DNA from: Brucellaceae bacterium
Lineage (GTDB): Bacteria; Pseudomonadota; Alphaproteobacteria; Rhizobiales; Rhizobiaceae
Assembly (NCBI GenBank): GCA_020637775.1
Contig: JACKJV010000005.1
Span: 124,001-188,000, forward strand
DNA length: 64,000 bases
Direction of reading: 5' to 3'
Made by a program: the position numbers and the translations under genes. Positions 50,343 to 59,405 of the stretch are shown piece by piece (position 1 is the stretch's first letter; each line of letters begins with the position of its first letter). Below the pieces are notes generated by a model. That model worked only from the letters and a program-made list of their open reading frames with translations, was not told the DNA's origin and made no database searches.

Positions 50343-51336
50343 GATTGATCTCCCCGTACCATTCGTTCACCGACGACGCGATCAATGCGTCGCCAAGGGC
50401 CTCCAGTCCGTCGGCGGCCGCACCATAGGCGGCAAGCGCCCGCATCTGGCGCAGGTGCCGGTGCAGCGGAACTTCCCAGGTGAAACCCATGCCGCCGAAG
50501 ATCTGGATCGCGTTTTCCGCGACTGCCGGCCCCTGCCGGGCTGCGTTCAGCCAGGCGGCCTCGCAGACAAGACCCGCCTCCTCGCCATGATCCGACAGCG
50601 CACGGGCAATGCCGTTCTTCATGGTTTCGATGGCAAGGGCATCACGCGACATCTTGTGACGCAGCACCTGATAGGCGGAAAGCGGGCGGCCGAACTGAAC
50701 GCGTTCCTGCGCGTGACCCATGGCCAGGGACAGGCAGCGGGCGGCCGAGCCATGGATATGGGCGGCGCGCAGGATGTTGGCGTCGGCATGCAGCTTGCGC
50801 ACCGTTTCCGCATCGAACTCGATCCCCTCGATCGGGCCGTCGCAACGCAGCGACGCGGCAGGCGCGTCCACATTCCATTCATCCGCCGCCGCCTCAAGGC
50901 GCACGACATTGCTCATGGAGGCCAGAACCGCACCGCCACCGGCGCGGAAAATCAGCACGCGGCTGGCGTCGCGGCCCATGGGGGCATTGGCCACAAGCCC
51001 GTCCGTGTCGACGCCGCTCCAGGCGATCGTCGCCACGGTTTCGCCAGCGCAGATGCGTCCGGCCTCGCCCGCGTCAATACCGGCCAGCGCCCGTGCCAGT
51101 AAAAGGCTCTCGATGAGCGGAAAGGCCAGCAGTCCGGCGCCGGCAGCACCGGCGACCGGAACGGCATATTTCAGCGGCAGGCCAAGCCCGCCGGCCTCTT
51201 CGGGCGCGATGACGCCCAGCAGGCCGGCATCGGCCAGCACTCGGGCGCGCCCGGCGCAATCGCCAGACGTTGCGCAAGCCTCGACCGCGGCTCTCGCGGT
51301 GTCCTCGAAGTCCTTCGGATCCAGTTCGTCGCTCAT
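50335..51336 (-). CDS. Acyl-CoA dehydrogenase, heteromer-type partner subunit
   Basis: A short acyl-CoA dehydrogenase-fold protein of 333 residues. The FAD-side block (AYQVLRHKMSRDALAIETMK) and IQIFGGMGFTWEVPLHRHLR are kept. The usual Glu-bearing YEGT near the C-terminus is replaced by AAYGAAADGL, and the middle SFALTEPDAGSD motif is missing. This is how the non-catalytic partner of alpha2-beta2 dehydrogenases (as in steroid side-chain degradation) looks. It starts two bases after the catalytic-type partner ends. Confidence 0.88.
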   Translation of the reverse strand: MSDELDPKDFEDTARAAVEACATSGDCAGRARVLADAGLLGVIAPEEAGGLGLPLKYAVPVAGAAGAGLLAFPLIESLLLARALAGIDAGEAGRICAGETVATIAWSGVDTDGLVANAPMGRDASRVLIFRAGGGAVLASMSNVVRLEAAADEWNVDAPAASLRCDGPIEGIEFDAETVRKLHADANILRAAHIHGSAARCLSLAMGHAQERVQFGRPLSAYQVLRHKMSRDALAIETMKNGIARALSDHGEEAGLVCEAAWLNAARQGPAVAENAIQIFGGMGFTWEVPLHRHLRQMRALAAYGAAADGLEALGDALIASSVNEWYGEINHG

Positions 51337-51338
51337 GG

Positions 51339-52535
51339 TCAGGCCGCCTTGGAAAGGTTCAGAATGCGTTTGCCGATGATGTCCAGCTGGATTTCTGTCG
51401 TTCCGGCATAGATCGTCTCGGCACGGCTGTGCAGGTAGAGGTTTTCCATGCGCGCCTTCACGTCGCGCAGGGGCTGGCCGGCATTGGCGGGGAAGCGCGA
51501 GACCACCTCATGGGCGATCTGGGCGAAACGCTGGTGCGATTCAGACCAGTAAAGCTTGGGAAAGCTGCCGCGCGGGCCAATTTCCTCACCGGCCAGAAGG
51601 CTGTCGACAAGGGTTTCGACATGGCCCTTCAGCATCTCGATCTCGACACGCACCTGCGCCAGGTCGCGGGCATAGCCGCGAAGGATGCGCAGGCTGCGTT
51701 CGTCGCTGCGGCAGGCCGTGATGAGGTGATCGAGTTCGCTCTCGAAGCGCCAGGCGCGATACATCCGGTTGGTCGCCCGCTCGATGGACAGGACACGGGT
51801 CGCCGCCGGCCAGCCTTCATCCGGCGCGCCGAGCATGTCGGCCTCATCGACGATCACATCGGTGAAGAACACCTCGCAGAAGGAGCGGTCGCCATCGATG
51901 GAGCGGATTTCACGCACATCGATACCGGGCCGGTCCATCGGCACGGCAAAGAGTACGAGACCGCGATGCCGGTCCTCCGGCACGCCAGTGCGCGCCAGGA
52001 GCAGGCAGCGCTGCGATTTCGATGCGCCGCTGGTCCAGATCTTCTGGCCATTCACGCGCCAACCGTCGGCGCAGGGTTCGACGCGGGTGCGCAGGCCCGC
52101 CAGGTCCGAACCCGCGCCAGGCTCGGAGAAACCCTGGCACCAGACGGTGTCCATGTCGAGGATCGCCGGAAGGAATTCGCTCTTCTGGCGCTCGTCACCG
52201 ACCGCCAGCACGATCGGGCCGACCAGTTCCTTGCCGATGGAGTTGACCGCGTTGGGCGCGGGCGCCAGGCCGATCTCGCGATTGGCCTCCAGGTGCTCGC
52301 GCAATGTCAGACCGTGGCCGCCATAGGCTTGCGGCCAGGTGATCCCGGCCAGGCCGGCCTTGTAGAGGGCGGCTTCGAACTGCTTCAACTCGTCCAGTGT
52401 CGCCGGCGTGTCATGCGCGCGGTCGGTGCGCAGCCGGTCGTTCAGGTTTTCCTTGAGCCAGGTCCGCGCCCGGGCGGCGTAGGCACCCGGCGCGTATGCG
52501 GCAGAAGCGGTGTCTTTCATTGCGGCCATTGTCAT
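51339..52535 (-). CDS. Acyl-CoA dehydrogenase, heteromer-type catalytic subunit
   Basis: A 398-residue dehydrogenase with the FAD/substrate motif CQGFSEPGAGSDLAGLRT (133-150) and WTSGA. The classical YEGT Glu is changed to YAGTTEIQ (376-383). Glu252 in SIERATNR stands where isovaleryl-CoA dehydrogenase and the FadE26/FadE28 class keep their base, so it may be the catalytic residue. The ATG overlaps the preceding ADP-forming synthetase stop by four bases. The pair with 50335-51336 suggests a bulky, branched or ring-bearing acyl-CoA. Confidence 0.9.
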   Translation of the reverse strand: MTMAAMKDTASAAYAPGAYAARARTWLKENLNDRLRTDRAHDTPATLDELKQFEAALYKAGLAGITWPQAYGGHGLTLREHLEANREIGLAPAPNAVNSIGKELVGPIVLAVGDERQKSEFLPAILDMDTVWCQGFSEPGAGSDLAGLRTRVEPCADGWRVNGQKIWTSGASKSQRCLLLARTGVPEDRHRGLVLFAVPMDRPGIDVREIRSIDGDRSFCEVFFTDVIVDEADMLGAPDEGWPAATRVLSIERATNRMYRAWRFESELDHLITACRSDERSLRILRGYARDLAQVRVEIEMLKGHVETLVDSLLAGEEIGPRGSFPKLYWSESHQRFAQIAHEVVSRFPANAGQPLRDVKARMENLYLHSRAETIYAGTTEIQLDIIGKRILNLSKAA

Positions 52536-54679
52536 GTCTTCTCAGCCTCACGATCTTGGGTTTGTCCGGGAACGAGCAGGGCATCGAGCGCGACGGCCCC
52601 CTGCCCCTCCGGGCGCACCAGCAAGGGATTGATGTCGATTTCCGCCACATCGGGCGCGTGGCGCACGGCGAAGCGCGAAAGCGCGGCAATTGCCTCGCAC
52701 AGCGCCCCGGTGTCGGCGCGCGGCCGGCCGCGCGCACCGTCAAGCAGCGGAAACGCCTTGAGTTCACGCAGCATGGCGTGGGCCTCGGCGGCGGTAACAG
52801 GCGCCATGCGCAGCGCCGTGTCCTGGAAGATTTCGGCGAAGACGCCGCCCAGTCCCACCATGATGGCCGGCCCAAAGGACGGATCGGTGGTCGTGCCAAG
52901 GATGAGTTCGACGCCGCCGGAGGTCATGGGCGAGACCAGAACACCATCGACGGCCGCACCGGGAGCGTGTTCTGCCGCCGCCGCCATGATGCGGCCGAAG
53001 GCGGCGCGCGCGGCCTCATCCCCCGTGACGTTCAATTCCACGCCGCCGATATCGCTCTTGTGCTGGATGTCGGGCGACAGGATCTTCATCGCCACGGGCA
53101 CGGCAAGCCGGGCGGCGGCAGCGCCGGCCTCTTCGGCCGTGCGAACCGTCACATCGTTCACGAAGGGCACGCCGGCTGCGCCAAGCACGGCCTTTGCCGT
53201 GGCCTCGTTGCGGAAAACCGACGGATCGAGGCGTTCTGGCGCGATGGCTTCGCCTGGCGTGGCATCCACGTCATCTCCGGCTGCCGGCAACCGGCCGATG
53301 GCCGCGATCCCCGCCATGGCGGCATCGATGCCGGGGAAGCAGGCAATGCCCATGGCCCGCAACTGCGCGATGGCGTCTGCCGGGCCCGGAATGCAGGCAA
53401 CCAGCAGCGTCTCCGGGTGCTGCGCCAGCACCTTGGCAAAGGCGGCGGTGAAAACATCGCGCATGCGCGGAATTTCCATCCCCAGCGCCAGCATGAGGCA
53501 GATGACATTGTTGGCATCATCCTCAACCGTTGCCTGAAGCAATTGCTCCATGATGTCGGGATTGGCCGACATTTGTGCCGTGGCATCGATGGGATTCATG
53601 GCCGATGCCAGCGGGATGGCGGCCTTGATGCGCGCCTGTGCGGCCTCTCCGAGCGGATTGACAGCGATGCCGTTGGCCGAAGCCGCATCGGCCATCATGA
53701 CGCCGAAACCGCCGGATGCGGCGATCAGCGCCACCGACGGCGCGCCCGCGATCCGGCGCGGGCCGATGGCCTCGATGGCCGCGCCAATCTGGACGAGCTC
53801 TTCCAGGGAACGGACCCGGATGGCGCCGCTGCGGGCGAAAACCGCATCGAAAACCCGGTCGCTGCCGGCAAGCCCGCCCGTGTGCGACAGGGCGGCCTTC
53901 TGGCCGACCTCGGAGGTTCCGATCTTGAGAATGACGACCGGCTTTGCCGCTTCCCGTGCCTTTTCCAGCGCGCGGACGAGGCGCGGCCCGTCGCGGCAGG
54001 TCTCAAGACAGCACAGGATCACCCCGGTCTCGTCGTCGGTGGCCAGCCATTCGATGGCATCGCTGGCCTGAATGTCGGCCTCGTTTCCGGTGGCGATGAA
54101 ACGCGCCACGCCGGCACCGCTGTCGCCCAATTGACGCAGTGCCGCGCTGCCGACATTGCCGCTCTGCGAAACGATGGAGACACCGCCCTCAGCCGGCATT
54201 TCATTTTCCAGCGCGACCGAGAACGTGCCGATGGCGCGGTTGCGCACGCTGACCGTGCCGAGACAATTCGGCCCGACAATGCGCATGCCGGTTTCCCGCG
54301 CCAGCGCGGTCACCCTGTCCTGCAAGGCGGCGCCATCGGCACCGCTTTCGGCGAAACCTGCGCTCAGCACGACGGCAGCGCCAACGCCGCGCGCGGCCGC
54401 GGCCTCGAGCGCCGCCACCGCGCCTGCGCCAGGCACGGCGACCAGGACGAGGTCCGGCGTTTCCGCCAAGGCATCGACGGAGGCGAAGGCCGGCAGGCCC
54501 TGGATCGTGTCCGCCTTCGGATTGACCGGCAGGATGGCGCCGGCAAAACCGTGCTTCCTCAACAGGTGGACCGGGCGGCCACCGGTCTTGGTCGGATCGG
54601 ACGAGGCGCCGACAACGGCAATGGAGCGCGGCCTGAACAGCGCATCCAGCCCTTGCCGGCCAGCAAGGATGCCATCCAT
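52532..54679 (-). CDS. ADP-forming acyl-CoA synthetase (fused alpha-beta)
   Basis: A 715-residue fusion of the CoA-binding/ligase part (AVVGASSDPTKTGG, 21-34; GPNCLG, 146-151; SQSGNVGSAAL, 171-181) with an ATP-grasp part (from about residue 490, VAMKILSPDIQHKSDIGGV). His266 in SHTGGLAGSD is the expected phosphohistidine. The reaction is acid + CoA + ATP to acyl-CoA + ADP + Pi. The ATG at 54679 lies one base from the hydratase stop. Pimeloyl-CoA synthetase-like and feruloyl-CoA synthetase-like enzymes share this plan; the substrate is unknown. Confidence 0.92.
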   Translation of the reverse strand: MDGILAGRQGLDALFRPRSIAVVGASSDPTKTGGRPVHLLRKHGFAGAILPVNPKADTIQGLPAFASVDALAETPDLVLVAVPGAGAVAALEAAAARGVGAAVVLSAGFAESGADGAALQDRVTALARETGMRIVGPNCLGTVSVRNRAIGTFSVALENEMPAEGGVSIVSQSGNVGSAALRQLGDSGAGVARFIATGNEADIQASDAIEWLATDDETGVILCCLETCRDGPRLVRALEKAREAAKPVVILKIGTSEVGQKAALSHTGGLAGSDRVFDAVFARSGAIRVRSLEELVQIGAAIEAIGPRRIAGAPSVALIAASGGFGVMMADAASANGIAVNPLGEAAQARIKAAIPLASAMNPIDATAQMSANPDIMEQLLQATVEDDANNVICLMLALGMEIPRMRDVFTAAFAKVLAQHPETLLVACIPGPADAIAQLRAMGIACFPGIDAAMAGIAAIGRLPAAGDDVDATPGEAIAPERLDPSVFRNEATAKAVLGAAGVPFVNDVTVRTAEEAGAAAARLAVPVAMKILSPDIQHKSDIGGVELNVTGDEAARAAFGRIMAAAAEHAPGAAVDGVLVSPMTSGGVELILGTTTDPSFGPAIMVGLGGVFAEIFQDTALRMAPVTAAEAHAMLRELKAFPLLDGARGRPRADTGALCEAIAALSRFAVRHAPDVAEIDINPLLVRPEGQGAVALDALLVPGQTQDREAEKT

Positions 54680-54680
54680 A

Positions 54681-55454
54681 TCAGCGCCCCTTGAAAACGG
54701 GCGGACGCTTTTCGAGGAACGCCATGCGCGCTTCAAGGGCATCCTCCGTCTTCGACAGCGCCATGGTGAAATTCTGCTCCATGCGATAGGCGTCGCGCTG
54801 GGGCATGTCCTCGACCATGTTAGAGGTCTGCTTGGCGTATTTCATCGCAAGCGGCGCCTTCTGCGCAATTTCCTGCGCAACGGCCATGGCGGTGGGAACC
54901 AGGTCGCTGGCGGAGGTCACCGCCTCGATGATCGCGCGTTCCTTCAGTTCGGCGGCAGTCAGGCGCACACCGGTAAAGAACATGCGACGCGCCGTCGAAC
55001 GCCCGAACAGGGAATGAACCATGGCCGCGCCGCCGGCCAGGCCGACATTGATCTCGGGCATGCCGAACAGCGCCTCTTCCGAGGCATAGTAGATGTCGCA
55101 AGCGGCCATCAGCCCGAGCCCCGCGCCCAGCGCCACCCCGTTGACGGCAGCGATGACCGGCTTGTCGCATTCGCGGATGGAATTGCCCGTTTCGCGGATG
55201 GCGCGGTTGTGCGCCAGGAAATCGCCCGGATCGTCCTGCTTCGGGCGGTCCTTGAGATCGGCGCCGGCACAGAAGGTCTTGCCCGCGCCGGTCAGTACCG
55301 CACAACGGACATCGTCGCGCTGGGAAATCTCGTCAAAGACCGAAATCAGCTCGTAGCGCGTGGCGCGGTCGAGCGCATTGACCGGCGGCCGGTCAAGCGT
55401 GACAAGCGCCACCATCCCGTCCAGTTCCACACGCACATTCTTGCAATCGAACAT
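54681..55454 (-). CDS. Enoyl-CoA hydratase/isomerase family protein
   Basis: A 257-residue crotonase-fold enzyme with GKTFCAGADLKDR, AAVNGVALGAGLGL and the active-site Glu in FGMPEINVGLAGG. The C-terminus AYRMEQNFTMALSKTEDALE closely matches that of the operon B hydratase, so they are paralogues. It is first of the 12-kb operon C; two perfect TetR-type operators lie 25 and 109 bases upstream of its start. Confidence 0.92.
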   Translation of the reverse strand: MFDCKNVRVELDGMVALVTLDRPPVNALDRATRYELISVFDEISQRDDVRCAVLTGAGKTFCAGADLKDRPKQDDPGDFLAHNRAIRETGNSIRECDKPVIAAVNGVALGAGLGLMAACDIYYASEEALFGMPEINVGLAGGAAMVHSLFGRSTARRMFFTGVRLTAAELKERAIIEAVTSASDLVPTAMAVAQEIAQKAPLAMKYAKQTSNMVEDMPQRDAYRMEQNFTMALSKTEDALEARMAFLEKRPPVFKGR

Positions 55455-55478
55455 CGGTCCTCCTCCTGCGATCGACGC

Positions 55479-55492
55479 TGACCGGTCGGTCA
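55479..55492. promoter_or_regulatory. TetR-type operator, perfect, before operon C
   Basis: TGACCGGTCGGTCA, a perfect match to the shared palindrome, 25 bases upstream of the enoyl-CoA hydratase start. Its closeness to the start favours repression. Confidence 0.75.
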
Positions 55493-55524
55493 GTCACCAC
55501 CCGACGTTAGCGACTTGGAATGCG

Positions 55525-55540
55525 CTTGGCAACCGCCAAG
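55525..55540. promoter_or_regulatory. Inverted repeat between operon C and tctC
   Basis: CTTGGCAACCGCCAAG has six-base arms and a four-base centre and lies between the two TetR-type operators. It may bind a different regulator, for instance the LysR or IclR product; no second copy was found. Confidence 0.4.
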
Positions 55541-55562
55541 ATTGATTTCGACGGCCCTTGAC

Positions 55563-55576
55563 TGACCGCCCGGTCA
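55563..55576. promoter_or_regulatory. TetR-type operator, perfect, before tctC
   Basis: TGACCGCCCGGTCA is the second perfect operator of the divergent region, 67 bases upstream of the tctC start. Confidence 0.75.
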
Positions 55577-55642
55577 CCCCTAACCTGATCGAGACTGACG
55601 GGCATTCCAGCCCGTGTTATGAACCAGGGAGGAAGATCGTTC

Positions 55643-56617
55643 ATGAGCCTTTTCAGCCGCAGAAATGTCCTTGCCGCGCTTGGCCTTGCCGCCAGCGTCG
55701 CCCTTGCGCCGCTGTCGTCGGCGGCCGCCGATGACACCATTCACCTGATCGTGCCCTATGGCGGCGGCGGCCTCGTCGACGGTCTCGTGCGCCAGATGGC
55801 AGAGACCATGACAGAGGAACTCGGCCAGCCGGTCGTGGTGGAAAACAAGCCGGGCTCCAACGGCATCATCGGCGCTGCCTATGTGGCCGCGGCCAAGCCG
55901 GACGGCCTGACCTACCTCGTCGGCGCCACCGGCCCGCTTTCGCTGAACGTGCTGCTGCGCAGCAACCTGCCTTTCAGCATGGATTCATTCGAGCCGGTCG
56001 GCACCATGTTCAGCGGCCCGCTCACCGTCACGGTTCCCTCCGCCATGGGCGTCAACAGCATGGATGAGCTGAAGACCTGGGCGAAGGAATCCGGCAAGCC
56101 GCTGCGCTACGCCATGCTTGGACCCGGCAGCGTGACGCACCTGTTCGGCATGGTGTTGCAGGATGTGCTGGAGACCGAACTTGTCCCCGTCGCCTACAAG
56201 GCCAATCCGGAAATGATCGTCGACCAGATCGGCGGCCAGGTGGAACTGAACTTCTCGACACCGATCTCGCTGGTCAAGCACGTGGCATCGGGCGACCTCA
56301 AGATCCTCGCGATCTCCACGGAGGAGCGTATGGGCAAGTTCCCGGACCTGCCTTCGGTGACCGAGCTTGGCTATCCGCAGCTCGTCTCGTCCTTCTGGTT
56401 CGGCCTCGTTGCGCCGGCCGGCACGCCCGAGGCGGAGAAGGAGCGCGTCAGCGCCGCGCTCCAGAAGGCGATGAGCGTCCAGGCGTTGCAGGACAAGATG
56501 ATCAATGTCGGCATGACGCCACATGTCGGCGGCGCCGATGCCATGCAGGCCCAGCTCGACTGGGATGTCGATTTCTGGGGCGGCGTCATCGAGAAGAACA
56601 ACATCTCGCTGGACTGA
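55643..56617 (+). CDS. tctC: Tripartite tricarboxylate transporter binding protein
   Basis: A periplasmic solute-binding protein of the TctC/Bug class, 324 residues. A signal peptide (MSLFSRRNVLAALGLAASVA, cut after SAAA) has two Arg close to the start but no full Tat motif. The mature part keeps VVVENKPGSNGIIGAAYVAA and KPDGLTYLV. The ATG at 55643 has GGAGGAAGA before it. It must serve tctB/tctA, which are 8 kb away on the other strand, and shares their control region. Confidence 0.94.
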   Translation: MSLFSRRNVLAALGLAASVALAPLSSAAADDTIHLIVPYGGGGLVDGLVRQMAETMTEELGQPVVVENKPGSNGIIGAAYVAAAKPDGLTYLVGATGPLSLNVLLRSNLPFSMDSFEPVGTMFSGPLTVTVPSAMGVNSMDELKTWAKESGKPLRYAMLGPGSVTHLFGMVLQDVLETELVPVAYKANPEMIVDQIGGQVELNFSTPISLVKHVASGDLKILAISTEERMGKFPDLPSVTELGYPQLVSSFWFGLVAPAGTPEAEKERVSAALQKAMSVQALQDKMINVGMTPHVGGADAMQAQLDWDVDFWGGVIEKNNISLD

Positions 56618-56641
56618 CCCCCTCACCATCCGACAGGTCCG

Positions 56642-56670
56642 AAAGCCCCGCCTTGCGCGGGGCTTTTTTC
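56642..56670 (+). terminator. Rho-independent terminator of tctC
   Basis: Arms AAAGCCCCGC (56642-56651) and GCGGGGCTTT (56657-56666) with a five-base loop, then a run of T, 24 bases after the tctC stop and just before the converging TetR gene ends. Confidence 0.85.
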
Positions 56671-57310
56671 ATGCCCGCTCCGGCGCGGCAACGTCCTGGC
56701 GCTTGCGCAATCCGCCCAGCAGGATATCGGCATACTGGTTCACGATCTGGCTGGCCGGCAGCCCCTTTCCCGGATCGTACCAGCGCTGCATCCAGTTGAT
56801 TCCGGACAGGATCAGCCGCCCTGCCAGGGCCGGATCGACCGGATTGAACTCCCCTGAGGCCACGCCCTCGCCGATCAGGTCACGCAGGCGCTGCTCGAAC
56901 TGGCGCCGGCGTGCCAGACGGGTTTCCAGCCGGTGGCGGTCCGGATCGGACCAGAAGGCATTGCTGGCGGCGATCCAGGCCGAACGGTGTTCTTCAAAGA
57001 AGGTGGCGGCGGCAACCATGTAGGCGCGGACCTTTTGCGCAGCGGTGCCATGCTCCGGGATGCGCGAATCGACGAATGCATAAAGGTCCTGCGTCGCGGC
57101 GAACGAGATGCGCGCGTAGATGTCTTCCTTGCCGGAAAAATGATGATAAAGCAGCGCCTTGGAAACGCCGGCCGCGTTCGAGATGTCACGCATCGAGGTG
57201 GCTTCGTAGCCCTTCTCGGCAAATATTCTCGCCCCGATGTCCAGCAGCGCGCGGGCGCGCTCGCTGGTCTCGTCACCGGGCTTCCCCGGTCCTGTCTCAT
57301 CGCCCGTCAA
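56669..57310 (-). CDS. TetR-family regulator 1
   Basis: A 213-residue repressor. The helix-turn-helix is TSMRDISNAAGVSKALLYHHF, the C-terminal domain is of the FadR/AcrR-like type, and GRLILSGINWMQRWYDPG is shared with the second TetR protein in this window. The TTG at 57310 is preferred because GGGAGGG lies five bases before it; a TTG at 57370 overlapping the sulfatase stop (TTGA) is an alternative. There is no space for a promoter, so it is transcribed with the sulfatase gene. Confidence 0.88.
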   Translation of the reverse strand: MTGDETGPGKPGDETSERARALLDIGARIFAEKGYEATSMRDISNAAGVSKALLYHHFSGKEDIYARISFAATQDLYAFVDSRIPEHGTAAQKVRAYMVAAATFFEEHRSAWIAASNAFWSDPDRHRLETRLARRRQFEQRLRDLIGEGVASGEFNPVDPALAGRLILSGINWMQRWYDPGKGLPASQIVNQYADILLGGLRKRQDVAAPERA

Positions 57311-57366
57311 TGCATCCCTCCCGCACGCCTTGCGAAGCTGCAAGTTTACCGGGCGGTGTGGCGGAC

Positions 57367-59295
57367 TCAAGTCGCCTGTTGCGGCGTCACCACGTCAAAC
57401 ATGGGGTTGAAGTCGTCCAGGGCGGCAAAAAGCGCCTCCACCTTCGCCCGGTCGCCGTCGACTTCCACCGCTTCATCGGCGAGCGTGCTGACGCCGACAG
57501 CGATATTCGCGATCGCTTCGTGGGTCAGGGTCAGCGTGGCCACGGCAGCCGGATCGGCCTGGTCCGGCAGATGCGTCAGGCACCCCCGCGACAGCGTCAG
57601 GGCAAGGGTTTCTCCCCGGTCGGAAATGTTCAGGTTGATCGCAAAAGCCAAGCCCGCCACCCGTTCGGGGACGAGGCGTACGCCGAGATAGTCGAGCATG
57701 GTCGAGACGGTCATGGCCTGCATCAGGTCCGGCCCGAGGGTGCGCGAAATGGTCATTTCCATCACGCCGTGGCGCAATTCCTGCGCGCCATAGAGATAGG
57801 CATTGCGCCAGGTCGCCGATTCGGCCTGGTAGCCCAATTGCTCGAACGTGTCGGCGAGCAGGTGGCGGGCCTGGCTGTTTGCGGGTTCGGCGAAGACCAG
57901 CTTGCCTAGGATCTCGGCGACCCAGCGGAACGCGCCAGCCTCGAAATCGGCCGCCGCACGCGCCAGAACCGCCTCCGCGCCGCCCATGTAGTCGATCGTC
58001 TTTCGCGCCGATTCGACGGCGGGAAGCGCGTGCAGGTTGGCCGGATTGCCGTCATACCAGCTCAGGTAACGCTGGTAGACCGCCTTCACATTGTGGTTCA
58101 CGGTGCCGTAATAGTCGCGGCAGGACCATTGCGAGCGCAATTCGGCCGGAAGTTCCAGCGCCTCGGCGATTTCGGCCGGCTTCAGGCCGTTGTTGATGCC
58201 GCGCAGCGTCTGGTCGTGGATGAACTTGTAGAGGTCGCGATGGATGGACAGCAGCTCCAGCACGCGATCGCGGCCCCAGGTCGGCCAATGGTGCTGGGCG
58301 ATCAGCACATCCACCCGGCTGCCGTAAAGGGCGATGGCATCGCCGATATATTTCGACCACAGCAGCGGATCGCGCACGATGGCGCCGCGGATGGGGCAGA
58401 AATTGTGCAGGTTGTGGGTGACGTTCTCCGCCATGTTGAGCACGTTGAACTGGGGGAAGTACATGTGCATTTCCGCCGGCGCCTCGGAATCGGGCGCCAT
58501 GTAGAACTCGATCTCGACACCATCGATGACATGGGTCTCCGTCTTGCCGGAGATGAGTTGCGTGGGGGCGATCAGCGAGCGGGCGCCACGGGTGACCGCC
58601 TTTCCAAGACCGGTGTCGACGCAGCCGCGCGGACCGGTTTGCAGCAGGGTTCCGAACTGGAACTGCGCCCGGCGGTAGGTCGCGGTGCCGCTCAGCACAT
58701 TCTCGCCCTCGATGGCCTCCATGAAGCCTTCCGGCGCAATGACGGCCACCTTGCCGGCGGCGACATCGGCAGCCGATATGACACCCTTCACACCGCCATA
58801 GTGGTCGGGATGGCTATGGCTATATATGACCGCGACGACCGGGCGCTCTGGCCGGTTGGCGAAATAGAGATCGAGGCAGGCGCGCGCTGTCTCCACCGAT
58901 GTCACCGGATCAATGATGATCAGGCCGGTTTCGCCTTCGATAATGGTCATGTTGGAAATGTCGAGGCCGCGGACCTGGTAGATGCGTCCGGTCACTTCAA
59001 ACAGGCCGGCGATCATGTTCAGTTGCGTCTGGCGCCAGAGGCTGGGATTGACCGTGTCCGGCGCGTGCGCCATTTCCTCCACAAAGGAAAAGGCAGCGGT
59101 GTCCCAGACGATTCGGCCCTGCGCATTGGCAACCTGGCGCGGAGCCGGGGCGATCAGGCCGCGCCGCGCATCCTCGAAATCCTGCCGGTCGGAGAAGGGA
59201 AGCGCGCGAGCCATGGCCGCATTGGCGGCCGCCGTCGCGGCATGGGCCGGCTTTGCTTCTGTCGCGGCCTGTCCGGCACCGGTTGAAATGTTCAT
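57367..59295 (-). CDS. Alkylsulfatase-type metallo-beta-lactamase protein
   Basis: A linear/secondary alkylsulfatase relative (SdsA1/BDS1 type), 642 residues. The zinc motif is HSHPDH (160-165), further ligands are Glu271 (SEAPAEM) and Glu290 (AENVTHNLHN), and AQHHWPTWG follows near 333-341. The family sequence NHNVKAVYQRYLSWYDGNPA leads to the dimerisation and SCP2-like C-terminal domains. No signal peptide is evident, although SdsA1 is secreted, so it would act in the cytosol. It probably hydrolyses a sulfate ester (or another ester) of the pathway substrate. TetR-type sites precede it. Confidence 0.9.
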   Translation of the reverse strand: MNISTGAGQAATEAKPAHAATAAANAAMARALPFSDRQDFEDARRGLIAPAPRQVANAQGRIVWDTAAFSFVEEMAHAPDTVNPSLWRQTQLNMIAGLFEVTGRIYQVRGLDISNMTIIEGETGLIIIDPVTSVETARACLDLYFANRPERPVVAVIYSHSHPDHYGGVKGVISAADVAAGKVAVIAPEGFMEAIEGENVLSGTATYRRAQFQFGTLLQTGPRGCVDTGLGKAVTRGARSLIAPTQLISGKTETHVIDGVEIEFYMAPDSEAPAEMHMYFPQFNVLNMAENVTHNLHNFCPIRGAIVRDPLLWSKYIGDAIALYGSRVDVLIAQHHWPTWGRDRVLELLSIHRDLYKFIHDQTLRGINNGLKPAEIAEALELPAELRSQWSCRDYYGTVNHNVKAVYQRYLSWYDGNPANLHALPAVESARKTIDYMGGAEAVLARAAADFEAGAFRWVAEILGKLVFAEPANSQARHLLADTFEQLGYQAESATWRNAYLYGAQELRHGVMEMTISRTLGPDLMQAMTVSTMLDYLGVRLVPERVAGLAFAINLNISDRGETLALTLSRGCLTHLPDQADPAAVATLTLTHEAIANIAVGVSTLADEAVEVDGDRAKVEALFAALDDFNPMFDVVTPQQAT

Positions 59296-59327
59296 CTGCC
59301 CTCACTCCAGTCCTGTTATCCGGACGC

Positions 59328-59341
59328 TGACCGTCCGCTCG
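59328..59341. promoter_or_regulatory. Weak TetR-type operator before the sulfatase gene
   Basis: TGACCGTCCGCTCG matches TGACCGNNCGGTCA except for two positions in the second arm. It lies 33 bases from the start codon, below a better copy at 59365-59378. Confidence 0.4.
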
Positions 59342-59364
59342 TCTGACGGGCGATGTTATTGGGC

Positions 59365-59378
59365 TGACCGGCCGGTTA
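59365..59378. promoter_or_regulatory. TetR-type operator before the sulfatase gene
   Basis: TGACCGGCCGGTTA has one mismatch to the shared palindrome and is 70 bases upstream of the sulfatase start. Confidence 0.7.
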
Positions 59379-59405
59379 CAAACGCCCGCACCGTCCGGCG
59401 GGGCC

